Below are positions 40,502 to 48,217 of a DNA stretch of 64,000 bases, in pieces. The position numbers and the translations under genes are program-made. Under the pieces are notes generated by a model, which did no database searches, was not told where the DNA came from, and worked only from the letters and a program-made list of their open reading frames with translations. Positions within the stretch are counted from its first letter, which is position 1. Each line of letters begins with the position of its first letter. This stretch comes from Flavonifractor hominis (GTDB lineage: Bacteria > Bacillota > Clostridia > Oscillospirales > Oscillospiraceae), in contig NZ_JBBMFT010000003.1 of assembly GCF_040095835.1 (NCBI RefSeq), forward strand, positions 248,001-312,000. The letters run 5' to 3'.

Positions 40502-41401
40502 ATGTACGATATCATCATCATCGGCGCCGGCCCTGCCGGGATCAGCGCGGGGATCTACGCGGTCAGCCGTGGCCGTCATACTCTGGTTCTGGAGCAGAAT
40601 GAGGTGGGCGGCGTCATCGGAAAGGTCTCCACCGTGACCCACTATTCGGGCATCCTGCCTCAGGAGACGGGGGCGACCTTCGCCGCGCGGCTGCGGCAGC
40701 AGGCGCTGGATGCCGGGGTAGAGCTGCGGTATGAGCGGGTGACGGCGGTCTGCCTGACCGGAGAGGTCAAGCGTGTCACCACCGAGCAGGGCGAGTATGA
40801 GGCCCGCCGCATCATCCTGGCCAACGGCACCACCCCCCGGAAGCTGGGGATTCCCGGGGAGGAGACGCTTCGAGGCAAGGGCATGGCGCTCAACGCGGCC
40901 AAGGACGGCCCGGCCTACCGCGGCAAGCACGTCTATGTGGTGGGCGGCGCCGACGGCGCGGTGAAGGAGGCCCTCTATCTGGCCGGGATCGCCAGCCGGG
41001 TGACCATCGTGCATTTTGAGGATACGCTGGGCTGCATCGCTGAGTTCCGTAGGAAAGTGGAGCAGAGCTCCAATATCGAGGTGCGCACCGGTACCCGTCT
41101 GGGCGGGGTGTACGGCCAGGACCAGGTGGAGGAGTTGGATCTGGTCTCGGTGCGGGACGGCAGCGTGGAGCGGGTGTCGGACCCCGGTTGCGGCATCTTC
41201 GTCTATGCGGGCGCCGAGCCCAACACCCAGCTGTACCATGAGCTGGAGCTGAAGGACGGCTATATCCCGGTCAGCGAGACCATGGAGACCGCCATTGCCG
41301 GTGTGTATGCCGCCGGCGATATCCGGGTCAAGCAGGTCCGGCAGGCGGCCACCGCCGTGGCCGACGGCGCCATTGCCGGCATCAACGCCGCGGCGCAGTA
41401 A
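40502..41401 (+). CDS. TrxR-like FAD oxidoreductase lacking the redox-active cysteines
   Basis: 299 residues. FAD site DIIIIGAGPAGISAGIYAV, second nucleotide site HVYVVGGADGAVKEALYL, and FAD end YAAGDIRVKQVRQ. Where thioredoxin reductases have CxTC, this protein reads GMALNAAKDGPAY (around residues 127-139), so it cannot pass electrons to thioredoxin by the normal disulfide. Possible roles: TrxR-fold ferredoxin-NAD(P) reductase or another flavin oxidoreductase. Start ATG 40502 with AAAGGAGA upstream. Monocistronic with its own terminator. Confidence 0.85.
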   Translation: MYDIIIIGAGPAGISAGIYAVSRGRHTLVLEQNEVGGVIGKVSTVTHYSGILPQETGATFAARLRQQALDAGVELRYERVTAVCLTGEVKRVTTEQGEYEARRIILANGTTPRKLGIPGEETLRGKGMALNAAKDGPAYRGKHVYVVGGADGAVKEALYLAGIASRVTIVHFEDTLGCIAEFRRKVEQSSNIEVRTGTRLGGVYGQDQVEELDLVSVRDGSVERVSDPGCGIFVYAGAEPNTQLYHELELKDGYIPVSETMETAIAGVYAAGDIRVKQVRQAATAVADGAIAGINAAAQ

Positions 41402-41414
41402 TACAGGCAGATAG

Positions 41415-41451
41415 AAAAGGACCCCCGATGTGTGACATCGGGGGTCCTTTT
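41415..41451. terminator. bidirectional terminator
   Basis: A perfect 17-bp inverted repeat (41415-41431 and 41435-41451) followed by T on the plus side; it serves the TrxR-like gene and the converging pot operon. Confidence 0.9.
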
Positions 41452-41459
41452 TTCATGGC

Positions 41460-42530
41460 TCAGTTGGAGGCCAGCATCATGCGGGTCCACTCGGAGTCGT
41501 AAAGCGCCAGGGTCTCCTGGGGCAGGTTCTTGAAGCTCTCGCACTGGGCGAGGATGTCCGCGTCGGGGTAGGCGTAGGGGTCGCCGGAGACCTCCGGGTC
41601 CAGCTCCTCCCGGACGGAGAGCAGGGGGGAGGAGTACCAGATCTCCTCGCAGTTCTTCAGGCCCACCTCGGTGGAGCACATGAAGTTGATGAAGGCCTCG
41701 GCGTTCTCCTTGTTTTCCGCGCTCTTGGGGATGCACATGGCGTCCACGTAGAGGTTGGTGCCCTCCTTGGGCAGGCAGAAGGCCAGATCGGGGTTGACCT
41801 CGGCCATGGTCAGGTAGTCGCCGTAGTAGTAGGCGCCGATGGCGGCGGAGCCGCCCTGCATCTTCTCAAAGATCTCGTCCATGACATAGCTCTGGACCAG
41901 GGGCTTCTGCTGGATGAGAAGGTCCACGGCCTCCTTGATCTGGGCCTCGTCGGTGGTGTTGTAGGAGTAGCCCAGGTACTTCAGGGCCACGCCGATGGCG
42001 TCCCGGGAGTTGTTGAACATGAGGATCTGACCGGCATAGTCCTCGTCGAACATGATGCTCCAGCTGTCAGGCACCTCATCCACCATGGTGGTGTTGTAGA
42101 TGATGCCCAGCAGACCCCACATATAGGGCACGCTGTACAGGTTCTCCGGGTCGTAGTCGGGATTCTTCAGGGCCGGATCAATGTCCTCAAAGTTCGGGAT
42201 ATTGGCAAAGTCAAGCGGCTCCAGCATATCCTCTTCGATCATACGGGAGATCATATAGTCGGAAGGAATGACCACGTCGTAGCTGGCGCCCTCGTTTTTG
42301 AGCACGCCGTACATGGACTCGTTGCTCTCAAAGGTGTTGTAGTTGACCTTGATGCCGGTCTGGGCGGTGAATTCGTCCAGCACCGACTCGTCGATATACA
42401 CACCCCAGTTATAGACGTTGACGACGCCGTTGCTGGCGGAGCCGGAATCACTGGTGGTGGAGCCGCAGCCGGACAGTACCAGGCTGAGGGAGAGCGCGGA
42501 GGCGGTCAGGAGTGCGAGAGACTTTTTCAA
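41460..42530 (-). CDS. potD: spermidine/putrescine ABC transporter substrate-binding lipoprotein
   Basis: 356 residues. Lipoprotein signal with lipobox LVLSGC (Cys22); mature PotD-type fold with VYNWGVYIDESVLDEFTAQTGIKVNYNTFESNESMY and PYMWGLLGIIYNTTMV. Binds polyamines at the outer membrane face and delivers them to PotBC. Start TTG at 42530 with AAGGGGAT about 11 bases upstream. Last gene of potABCD. Confidence 0.95.
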   Translation of the reverse strand: MKKSLALLTASALSLSLVLSGCGSTTSDSGSASNGVVNVYNWGVYIDESVLDEFTAQTGIKVNYNTFESNESMYGVLKNEGASYDVVIPSDYMISRMIEEDMLEPLDFANIPNFEDIDPALKNPDYDPENLYSVPYMWGLLGIIYNTTMVDEVPDSWSIMFDEDYAGQILMFNNSRDAIGVALKYLGYSYNTTDEAQIKEAVDLLIQQKPLVQSYVMDEIFEKMQGGSAAIGAYYYGDYLTMAEVNPDLAFCLPKEGTNLYVDAMCIPKSAENKENAEAFINFMCSTEVGLKNCEEIWYSSPLLSVREELDPEVSGDPYAYPDADILAQCESFKNLPQETLALYDSEWTRMMLASN

Positions 42531-42600
42531 TTTCTTTCTTTATCCCCTTTCGAACGGATGATTATAACAGACCGGGGGGACCCGGTGTGTTACGGGAGGG

Positions 42601-43461
42601 TCAAATGCCCGGATTGAGCTTGGCCTTGCGGCGGGCGTTGGCGGTCTCCTGCCGGGCCTGCCGGATGTTGACGATGGACAGCAGCACAAACACGCACACG
42701 AACATCAGGGTGGACAGGGCGTTGATCTCGGGAGTCACCGGCTTTTTGACCATGGTGTAGATCTCCACGGCCAGGGTGGTGACGCCGGAGCCTTTGGTGA
42801 AGTAGCTGATGACGAAGTCGTCGATGCTCATGGTGAAGGCGATGATGAGCCCGTTGAGCACCCCGGGCATGATCTCGGGCAGGATGACCTTGCGGAAGGC
42901 CAGGAAGCCGGAGGCGCCCAGATCTTGAGCCGCCTCATAGATATTGGGGTCCAGCTGCCGCAGCTTGGGCATGACCGAGAGGATGACGTACGGGGCGTTG
43001 AAGGTGATGTGGGCAATGAGCAGCGTACCGAAGCCGGTGCGCCAGCGCACGCCCAACAGCTCGCTCAGCGCGCTGCTGTTGAACAGGCCGATGGCAAACA
43101 CGAACAGAAGCATCATGGATACGCCGGTGATGATGTCGGCGTTGGTCAGCGGGATGTTGTTCACCGCCAGACAGACCGAGCGGGGGCGGCGGCGCATGCT
43201 GTAAAAGCCGATGGCGGCCGCGGTGCCCAAGATGGTGGCAATCACGGCGGCCAGCACCGAGAGGATGATGGTGGTGCGCAGGGCGCCCAGCAGGCGGCTG
43301 TCGTGGAGCAGCTCCACATACCACTGCAGGGAGAAGCCCTCCCATACCCGGTTGCTCCGCCCGGCGTTGAAGGAAAAGGCGATGAGCAGCACGATGGGGG
43401 CGTACAGGAACAGATAGACCAGGATGCTGAACACACGAGAGGGGATACGATGGTGTCTCAC
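42601..43461 (-). CDS. potC: spermidine/putrescine ABC transporter permease PotC
   Basis: 286 residues, six helices, with the EAA loop EAAQDLGASGFLAFRKVILPEIMPGVLNG. Start GTG overlaps the potB stop as GTGA. Pairs with PotB in the membrane. Confidence 0.94.
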   Translation of the reverse strand: MRHHRIPSRVFSILVYLFLYAPIVLLIAFSFNAGRSNRVWEGFSLQWYVELLHDSRLLGALRTTIILSVLAAVIATILGTAAAIGFYSMRRRPRSVCLAVNNIPLTNADIITGVSMMLLFVFAIGLFNSSALSELLGVRWRTGFGTLLIAHITFNAPYVILSVMPKLRQLDPNIYEAAQDLGASGFLAFRKVILPEIMPGVLNGLIIAFTMSIDDFVISYFTKGSGVTTLAVEIYTMVKKPVTPEINALSTLMFVCVFVLLSIVNIRQARQETANARRKAKLNPGI

Positions 43462-44306
43462 AGCATAGCCACCCCCTCTTCACCCTCGCCGAAGCGGTTC
43501 ATGATGGCCATCATCACCAGCACGATCACCATCATCACCAGGGCGATGGCCGAGCCCAGGTGGGGGTTGTAGGCGTTGCCGAGGAACTGCATCTCAATGA
43601 GATCACCCAGCAGCAGCGTTTTGCCGCCGCCCAGCAGGCGGGAGAGGGCAAAGGTGGACACCGACGGGATGAACACCATGGTCACGCCCGAGAGGACCCC
43701 GGGCAGGGACAGGGGAAAGATCACCTTGCGGAAGACCATGGCGTTGCTGGCGCCCAGGTCCTGGGCCGCCTCGATCACCTTGGGGTCGATCTTGTCGATG
43801 ACCGAAAAGATGGGCAGCACCATAAAGGGCAGGAAGTTATACACCATGCCCAGCACGATGGCGCCCTGGGTGTTGATCATGTGGAAGGAGGTCAGCCGGG
43901 TGCCGAAGAGGTTGTTGATGAGGTCAAACAGCCCGATGTTGGAGAGAAACTGATTGATCAGGCCGTTGTCGTCCAGCAGGAACATCCAGGCATAGGTCCG
44001 CAGCAGAAAGTTCATCCACATGGGCAGCATGATGAGCATCATGGCCACCTTGCGCACCATCAGCGATTCCCGGGAGAGGAAATAGGACAGGGGATAGCCG
44101 ATGAGGATGCAGATCAGCGTTGCGGCGATGGCCAGCACAAAGGAGTGCTGAAAGGCGGGGATATAGGTGGCCATACCGCTGAAGTTGTCCAGCGTCAGGT
44201 TATTGGCGTTGTCCGTGAAGGCGAAGACCACCACCAGGATCAGCGGCGCCACCACAAAGATGGCCATCCATACCACGTAGGGGATGGCAAGCCACTTATT
44301 CTTCAT
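43458..44306 (-). CDS. potB: spermidine/putrescine ABC transporter permease PotB
   Basis: 282 residues, six helices, EAA loop EAAQDLGASNAMVFRKVIFPLSLPGVLSG. Start overlaps the potA end by 11 bases. Confidence 0.95.
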   Translation of the reverse strand: MKNKWLAIPYVVWMAIFVVAPLILVVVFAFTDNANNLTLDNFSGMATYIPAFQHSFVLAIAATLICILIGYPLSYFLSRESLMVRKVAMMLIMLPMWMNFLLRTYAWMFLLDDNGLINQFLSNIGLFDLINNLFGTRLTSFHMINTQGAIVLGMVYNFLPFMVLPIFSVIDKIDPKVIEAAQDLGASNAMVFRKVIFPLSLPGVLSGVTMVFIPSVSTFALSRLLGGGKTLLLGDLIEMQFLGNAYNPHLGSAIALVMMVIVLVMMAIMNRFGEGEEGVAML

Positions 44307-45465
44307 CTCCGTCTTCCTCCTCCAGCCGGTCCTCGTTGAGTTCGTCGTACTCGGAGGAGTAGGAACTGTAGTCGCCGAAGGTGCCGGAGTACTGGCTCTT
44401 CTTCATGATATGGAAGCCGTCGGGGTCGATCTTGACGCCGATTTTGGCCCCCACGGGGGAGTAGTCGGTGGTCTGGATCAGCCACTTGAAGCCCCGGAAA
44501 TCCACGATGATATCATAGTGGATGCCCTTAAAGGTGACCTCGGTGACGGTGCCGGTGAGCTGGCCCTCGGACTCGGGCACGATATCGATGTCCTCCGGGC
44601 GGATGACCACGTCCACCGGCTCGTTGGGGGCAAAGCCTCCGTCCAGGCAGGGGAACTTCTTGCCGTACATGCCCACCACTTTGTCCTCGTGCATGATGCC
44701 GTCGATGATGTTGCTCTCACCGATGAAGTCGGCCACGAAGGCGTTCTTGGGCTCGTTGTAGATGTCCTCGGGGGTGCCGATCTGCTGGATCTTGCCCTCG
44801 TTCATGACCACGATGGTGTCGCTCATGGTCAGGGCCTCTTCCTGGTCGTGGGTCACGTAAATAAAGGTGATGCCCACCTGCTGCTGAATGCGCTTGAGTT
44901 CGATCTGCATGTCCTTGCGCAGCTTCAGGTCCAGCGCGCCCAGAGGCTCGTCCAGCAGCAGGACCTGGGGACGGTTGACGATGGCCCGGGCAATGGCCAC
45001 CCGCTGCTGCTGGCCGCCGGAGAGGGAGTTTACCGAGCGCTTGCCGTAGCCGGCCAGGTTCACCAGGGCCAGGGCCTCCTCCACCCGCTGCTTGATCTCG
45101 GACTCGGGGACCTTGATCATGCGCTTGGGGTCCTTGGGGTCGGGCACCTTGTTGACCCGCAGGCCGAAGGCCACGTTCTCGAAGATGTTCATATGGGTGA
45201 ACAGGGCATATTTCTGAAAGACGGTGTTGACCTTCCGTTTATGAGGGGGAACGTCATTGATCCTCACGCCGTCAAAAAACACGTCGCCTGAGGTGGGCTT
45301 CTGAAAGCCGCCGATGATGCGCAGGGTCGTGGTTTTGCCGCACCCGGAAGGACCGAGCAGCGTGAGGAACTCCTTGTCGTTGATATACAGATTGAGGTGG
45401 TCCAGGATCACATCGTCATCGAATTTCATCACACAATCCGACAGGCGGATCAGCTCTTTGGCCAT
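44296..45465 (-). CDS. potA: spermidine/putrescine ABC transporter ATP-binding protein
   Basis: 389 residues. Walker A GPSGCGKTT, signature LSGGQQQRVAIARA, Walker B LLLDEPLGALD, and a C-terminal TOBE-type domain (~270-370) ending in an unusual Ser/Tyr-rich, strongly acidic tail (SSYSSEYDELNEDRLEEEDGDEE). Drives PotBC. First gene of the operon, ATG 45465 with GGGGGAGG upstream. Confidence 0.95.
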   Translation of the reverse strand: MAKELIRLSDCVMKFDDDVILDHLNLYINDKEFLTLLGPSGCGKTTTLRIIGGFQKPTSGDVFFDGVRINDVPPHKRKVNTVFQKYALFTHMNIFENVAFGLRVNKVPDPKDPKRMIKVPESEIKQRVEEALALVNLAGYGKRSVNSLSGGQQQRVAIARAIVNRPQVLLLDEPLGALDLKLRKDMQIELKRIQQQVGITFIYVTHDQEEALTMSDTIVVMNEGKIQQIGTPEDIYNEPKNAFVADFIGESNIIDGIMHEDKVVGMYGKKFPCLDGGFAPNEPVDVVIRPEDIDIVPESEGQLTGTVTEVTFKGIHYDIIVDFRGFKWLIQTTDYSPVGAKIGVKIDPDGFHIMKKSQYSGTFGDYSSYSSEYDELNEDRLEEEDGDEE

Positions 45466-45498
45466 TTATCCTCCCCCATTTCTGAAAAGGTAGTAAAA

Positions 45499-45528
45499 GG
45501 CGCACCCAAACCGGCGGTTGGGTACGCC
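45499..45528 (-). promoter_or_regulatory. leader hairpin of the pot operon (possible attenuator)
   Basis: In the untranslated leader, an 11-bp hairpin with one G-U pair (45499-45510 and 45518-45528) is followed on the minus strand by TTTT, resembling a weak terminator between the promoter and potA. Confidence 0.5.
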
Positions 45529-45543
45529 CTTATGACGAAACAA

Positions 45544-45572
45544 ATCATATATGTTCTTGCGAAAAATGTCAA
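45544..45572 (-). promoter_or_regulatory. potABCD promoter
   Basis: Minus strand TTGACA (45567-45572), 17 bp, TATGAT (45544-45549), near consensus. Confidence 0.88.
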
Positions 45573-45600
45573 TAAGAAAACCGGGAATTTTTCAGGGATT

Positions 45601-45807
45601 TTACGGCTGGAAATCCTGTGCAGCGGGGGAAGAACGGGACGGAAGCAGCTCGTAGATCCGCTCCGACTGAGGCGGAGCGCCGCCGGCGGCCTGCCAGCCG
45701 GCGGAAAAGGCGATGCGCACCATGGCGAACAGGGCGTTTTCCGCCTCGTCATACTCATGTCGGTCCAGGAAGTTTGAAAAGGCAAGTTCAAACTCGTTGT
45801 TGTACAT
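45601..45807 (-). CDS. small protein, unknown function
   Basis: 68 residues (MYNNEFELAFSNFLDRHEYDEAENALFAMVRIAFSAGWQ, then Pro/Ser-rich). Mostly helical; reminiscent of small proteins beside XRE regulators. GAGGTGA lies 5 bases before the ATG at 45807, and a promoter precedes it. No family recognised. Confidence 0.65.
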   Translation of the reverse strand: MYNNEFELAFSNFLDRHEYDEAENALFAMVRIAFSAGWQAAGGAPPQSERIYELLPSRSSPAAQDFQP

Positions 45808-45826
45808 ATCCATCACCTCAATGGAT

Positions 45827-45855
45827 ATAATACCATAGAGAGTGACAAAATACAA
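45827..45855 (-). promoter_or_regulatory. promoter of the 68-residue gene
   Basis: Minus strand TTGTAT (45850-45855), 17 bp, TATTAT (45827-45832), 20 bases before the start codon. Confidence 0.6.
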
Positions 45856-45903
45856 CATATTATGGTGTATAAGGGATAAAATGAGTTGCCTACAAAAAGG
45901 AAA

Positions 45904-45937
45904 GCTCTCGCTACACTTTAAAAAAAGGAGCGAGAGC
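45904..45937 (+). promoter_or_regulatory. hairpin at the XRE gene ribosome site
   Basis: A 9-bp perfect inverted repeat GCTCTCGCT (45904-45912) / AGCGAGAGC (45929-45937) ends one base before the ATG and takes up part of the AGGAG ribosome site. It acts on mRNA only if transcription starts upstream of 45904. Confidence 0.45.
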
Positions 45938-45938
45938 C

Positions 45939-46163
45939 ATGGATACAAAGCATTACAAGATGTTTGTCCAAATCGGGCTGAATATCATGTATTACCGAAA
46001 AGAGCGGGGCTGGACACAAATGGATCTGGCTGAAGCGGTAGATCTGAGCAGAAATCATATGCAGCGGATTGAGGCGGCTACCGCCGCACCCAGCCTGTCC
46101 ACACTGCTGGACATTGCCGACGCTCTGGAGGTGCCGGTACAGAAGCTGTTTGACGCACGGTGA
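45939..46163 (+). CDS. small XRE-family regulator
   Basis: 74 residues, almost all HTH: IGLNIMYYRKERGWTQMDLAEAVDLSRNHMQRIEAATAAPSLSTLLDIADALEVPVQKLF. ATG 45939. Divergent from the 68-residue gene, with which it may share regulation. Ends two bases before the converging pseudouridine synthase gene. Confidence 0.9.
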   Translation: MDTKHYKMFVQIGLNIMYYRKERGWTQMDLAEAVDLSRNHMQRIEAATAAPSLSTLLDIADALEVPVQKLFDAR

Positions 46164-46164
46164 G

Positions 46165-47124
46165 TCACCCGGGGAAATATTCCCCCACGAAGTCCACGTT
46201 TTCCACGGTGAATACCCTGCCCCGCAGGTACTCCAGGATGCCGGCGTCGGTGGGGAAGGTGAACTCCAGTTTATAGGAGTACAGGGCCTGGAAGGAGCGG
46301 CCGTACTGCTTGTTGTCCCGTTCCCGGCCGTACTTGCCGTCGCCCAGCAGGGGGTGGCCGGCGGCGGCGAACTGGGCCCGGATCTGGTGGGTGCGCCCGG
46401 TGAGCAGCTCGCACTCCACCAGGGACAGCCCGCGGTTGACCTTCAGGGTCTTATATAAAGTAGCGGCGCTCTTGCCGCCGGGCACCGGCTTGTGGAACAC
46501 CTTCACCTGGGCCTTGTCCTCGTCCTTGAGCAGAAATCCCTCCAGCTTGCCCTGGGGCGGGGTCATTTTCCCGTGGAGGATGGCCAGGTAGTATTTGGCG
46601 ATCTCCCGGTCCCGGATCTTCTGGTTGAGGATGCGCAGGGTCTCGGCGTTTTTGGCCGCCATGACGATGCCGCCGGTGTTGCGGTCGATGCGGTTGCACA
46701 GGGCGGGGGTAAAGGAGTGCTCATCCCTGGGGTTCCACTCCTTCTTTTGGTAGAGATAGGCCTGGATGTGGGTGATGAGGGTGTTGACCTTCTCGTGCTC
46801 GTCGGCGTGGCACAAAAGCCCCGGACGCTTGTTGAGGAGCATCAGGTTCTCATCCTCATACACGATGTCCAGCTTGGGCTTGAACACCGCCAGAAAGGCG
46901 TTGTCCTCCCGGGGCGTGTCGAAGAACTCGTCGTTGATGTACAGCTGTAACACGTCTCCCACCTGGAGGCGTACATCCCGCTGGGAGCCCTTTCCGTTGA
47001 CCTTGACCCGCTTGAGGCGGATGTATTTCTGAGCCAGAGGGGCGGGAAGCAGGGGGAGCGTCTTGCCCAACCAGCGGTCCAGCCGCTGCCCGGCGTCGTT
47101 TTTTCCGATGGTGAACTCTTTCAT
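46165..47124 (-). CDS. RluA/RluD-family pseudouridine synthase
   Basis: 319 residues. S4-like N-terminal domain (LDRWLGKTLPLLPAPLAQKYIRLKRVKVNGKG) and catalytic domain with the Asp of NRIDRNTGGIVMAAKN and the GRTHQIRAQFAAAGHPLLGDGKYG signature. Isomerises uridines in rRNA or tRNA. The longer upstream frame is not supported; ATG 47124 has GGAGGT. Specific target unknown. Confidence 0.93.
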   Translation of the reverse strand: MKEFTIGKNDAGQRLDRWLGKTLPLLPAPLAQKYIRLKRVKVNGKGSQRDVRLQVGDVLQLYINDEFFDTPREDNAFLAVFKPKLDIVYEDENLMLLNKRPGLLCHADEHEKVNTLITHIQAYLYQKKEWNPRDEHSFTPALCNRIDRNTGGIVMAAKNAETLRILNQKIRDREIAKYYLAILHGKMTPPQGKLEGFLLKDEDKAQVKVFHKPVPGGKSAATLYKTLKVNRGLSLVECELLTGRTHQIRAQFAAAGHPLLGDGKYGRERDNKQYGRSFQALYSYKLEFTFPTDAGILEYLRGRVFTVENVDFVGEYFPG

Positions 47125-47309
47125 AAAACCTCCACCGTGTTTTGATCGGTTTTCCAGTATACCATAAAATAAGCCCGGAGAAAAGCACGGTTTCCACGAA
47201 AGGCTTGCATCAGACGGGGAATTTGTGTTATCCTGTACAAGAAAACCGGCCGTAAAGTAGTACAGCCTGCCGGACTTTGAAAAAATGCCGTTTTTTTGCG
47301 AAAAAGTAT

Positions 47310-47338
47310 TTGACATTGCCCGCAGGTTTCGTTATAAT
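47310..47338 (+). promoter_or_regulatory. promoter of the DUF177-rpmF operon
   Basis: TTGACA (47310-47315), 17 bp, TATAAT (47333-47338): a full-consensus promoter, fitting a ribosomal-protein operon. Confidence 0.92.
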
Positions 47339-47367
47339 GTCTGCTGTGCCATTGTGTGAGGTGTGAT

Positions 47368-47871
47368 ATGCGACTGAATCTCCGCGAAATACTCCATACG
47401 CCCGGTGCCAGTTTGCCGTTTGCGTTCCAGATGGATCTGTCCGAGCTGGATTTCTATGGGGAGCGCCCGGTGCGCGAACCGGTACAGGTGTCCGGCACGG
47501 TGCGCAACATGGCCGACGCGCTGGTGTTGGAAGGCGCGGCGGAGACCACGCTGGATCTGGTCTGCGACCGGTGTCTCAAGCCCTTCCGGCAGGCGATGCG
47601 TGTCCCGGTGGAGACCCTTCTGGCTGAGACGCTGGAAGACGAGGAGAACGACGAGATCCTCCTGCTGGACAATGGCGAAGTGGACCTGGACGAGGTGTTT
47701 ACCACCGCACTGGTCCTAGCCATGGATTCCAAGCACGTGTGCTCCGAGGATTGCAAGGGGCTGTGCGCCACTTGCGGCGCGGACCTGAATGAAGGGCCCT
47801 GCGGCTGCAAGCCTGAGATTGATCCACGTTTTGCTGCCCTCGCGCAGCTGTTGGATAAAGAGAATGAGTAA
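47368..47871 (+). CDS. DUF177 (YceD) family protein
   Basis: 167 residues. Conserved CDRCL in DLVCDRCLKPF and a C-terminal zinc-like CxxxCKGLCATCGADLN. The family is almost always upstream of rpmF, as here, and is linked to 23S rRNA accumulation. ATG 47368 with GAGGTG 4 bases upstream. Confidence 0.92.
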   Translation: MRLNLREILHTPGASLPFAFQMDLSELDFYGERPVREPVQVSGTVRNMADALVLEGAAETTLDLVCDRCLKPFRQAMRVPVETLLAETLEDEENDEILLLDNGEVDLDEVFTTALVLAMDSKHVCSEDCKGLCATCGADLNEGPCGCKPEIDPRFAALAQLLDKENE

Positions 47872-47912
47872 GTTTTGCCCGGCCAGGGCATGAACCTAAG
47901 GAGGTGTCATAG

Positions 47913-48113
47913 ATGGCAGTCCCTAAGAGTAAAGTGTCCAAGCAGCGCCGGAACAAGCGCCGCAGCTCCGTGTGGAAGCTGGAGACTCCCGGCGTTACCA
48001 CCTGCCCCAAGTGCGGTGCGTTCCGTCTGCCCCACCGGATGTGCAAGAGCTGCATGAGCTACAAAGGCCATGAGTTCGGCAAGGTGGAGGCTACTACCGC
48101 CGAGGCGAAGTAA
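47913..48113 (+). CDS. rpmF: 50S ribosomal protein L32
   Basis: 66 residues: MAVPKSKVSKQRRNKRRSS, then the zinc-ribbon CPKCGAFRLPHRMCKSC (C+ form with four cysteines). AAGGAGGT before the ATG. Cotranscribed with the DUF177 gene. Confidence 0.97.
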   Translation: MAVPKSKVSKQRRNKRRSSVWKLETPGVTTCPKCGAFRLPHRMCKSCMSYKGHEFGKVEATTAEAK

Positions 48114-48120
48114 ATAGCCC

Positions 48121-48157
48121 AAAAAGAACGAGGGGGGAGATACCCCTCTTTCTTTTT
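48121..48157 (+). terminator. rpmF terminator
   Basis: A 15-base inverted repeat with one mismatch (48121-48135 and 48143-48157), ending in TTTTT. Confidence 0.82.
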
Positions 48158-48217
48158 GCCCGAAAGTAGGATACAATAAGATTCAGACCAAGCCGATGCC
48201 GGAGAAGGAGAACGTCC

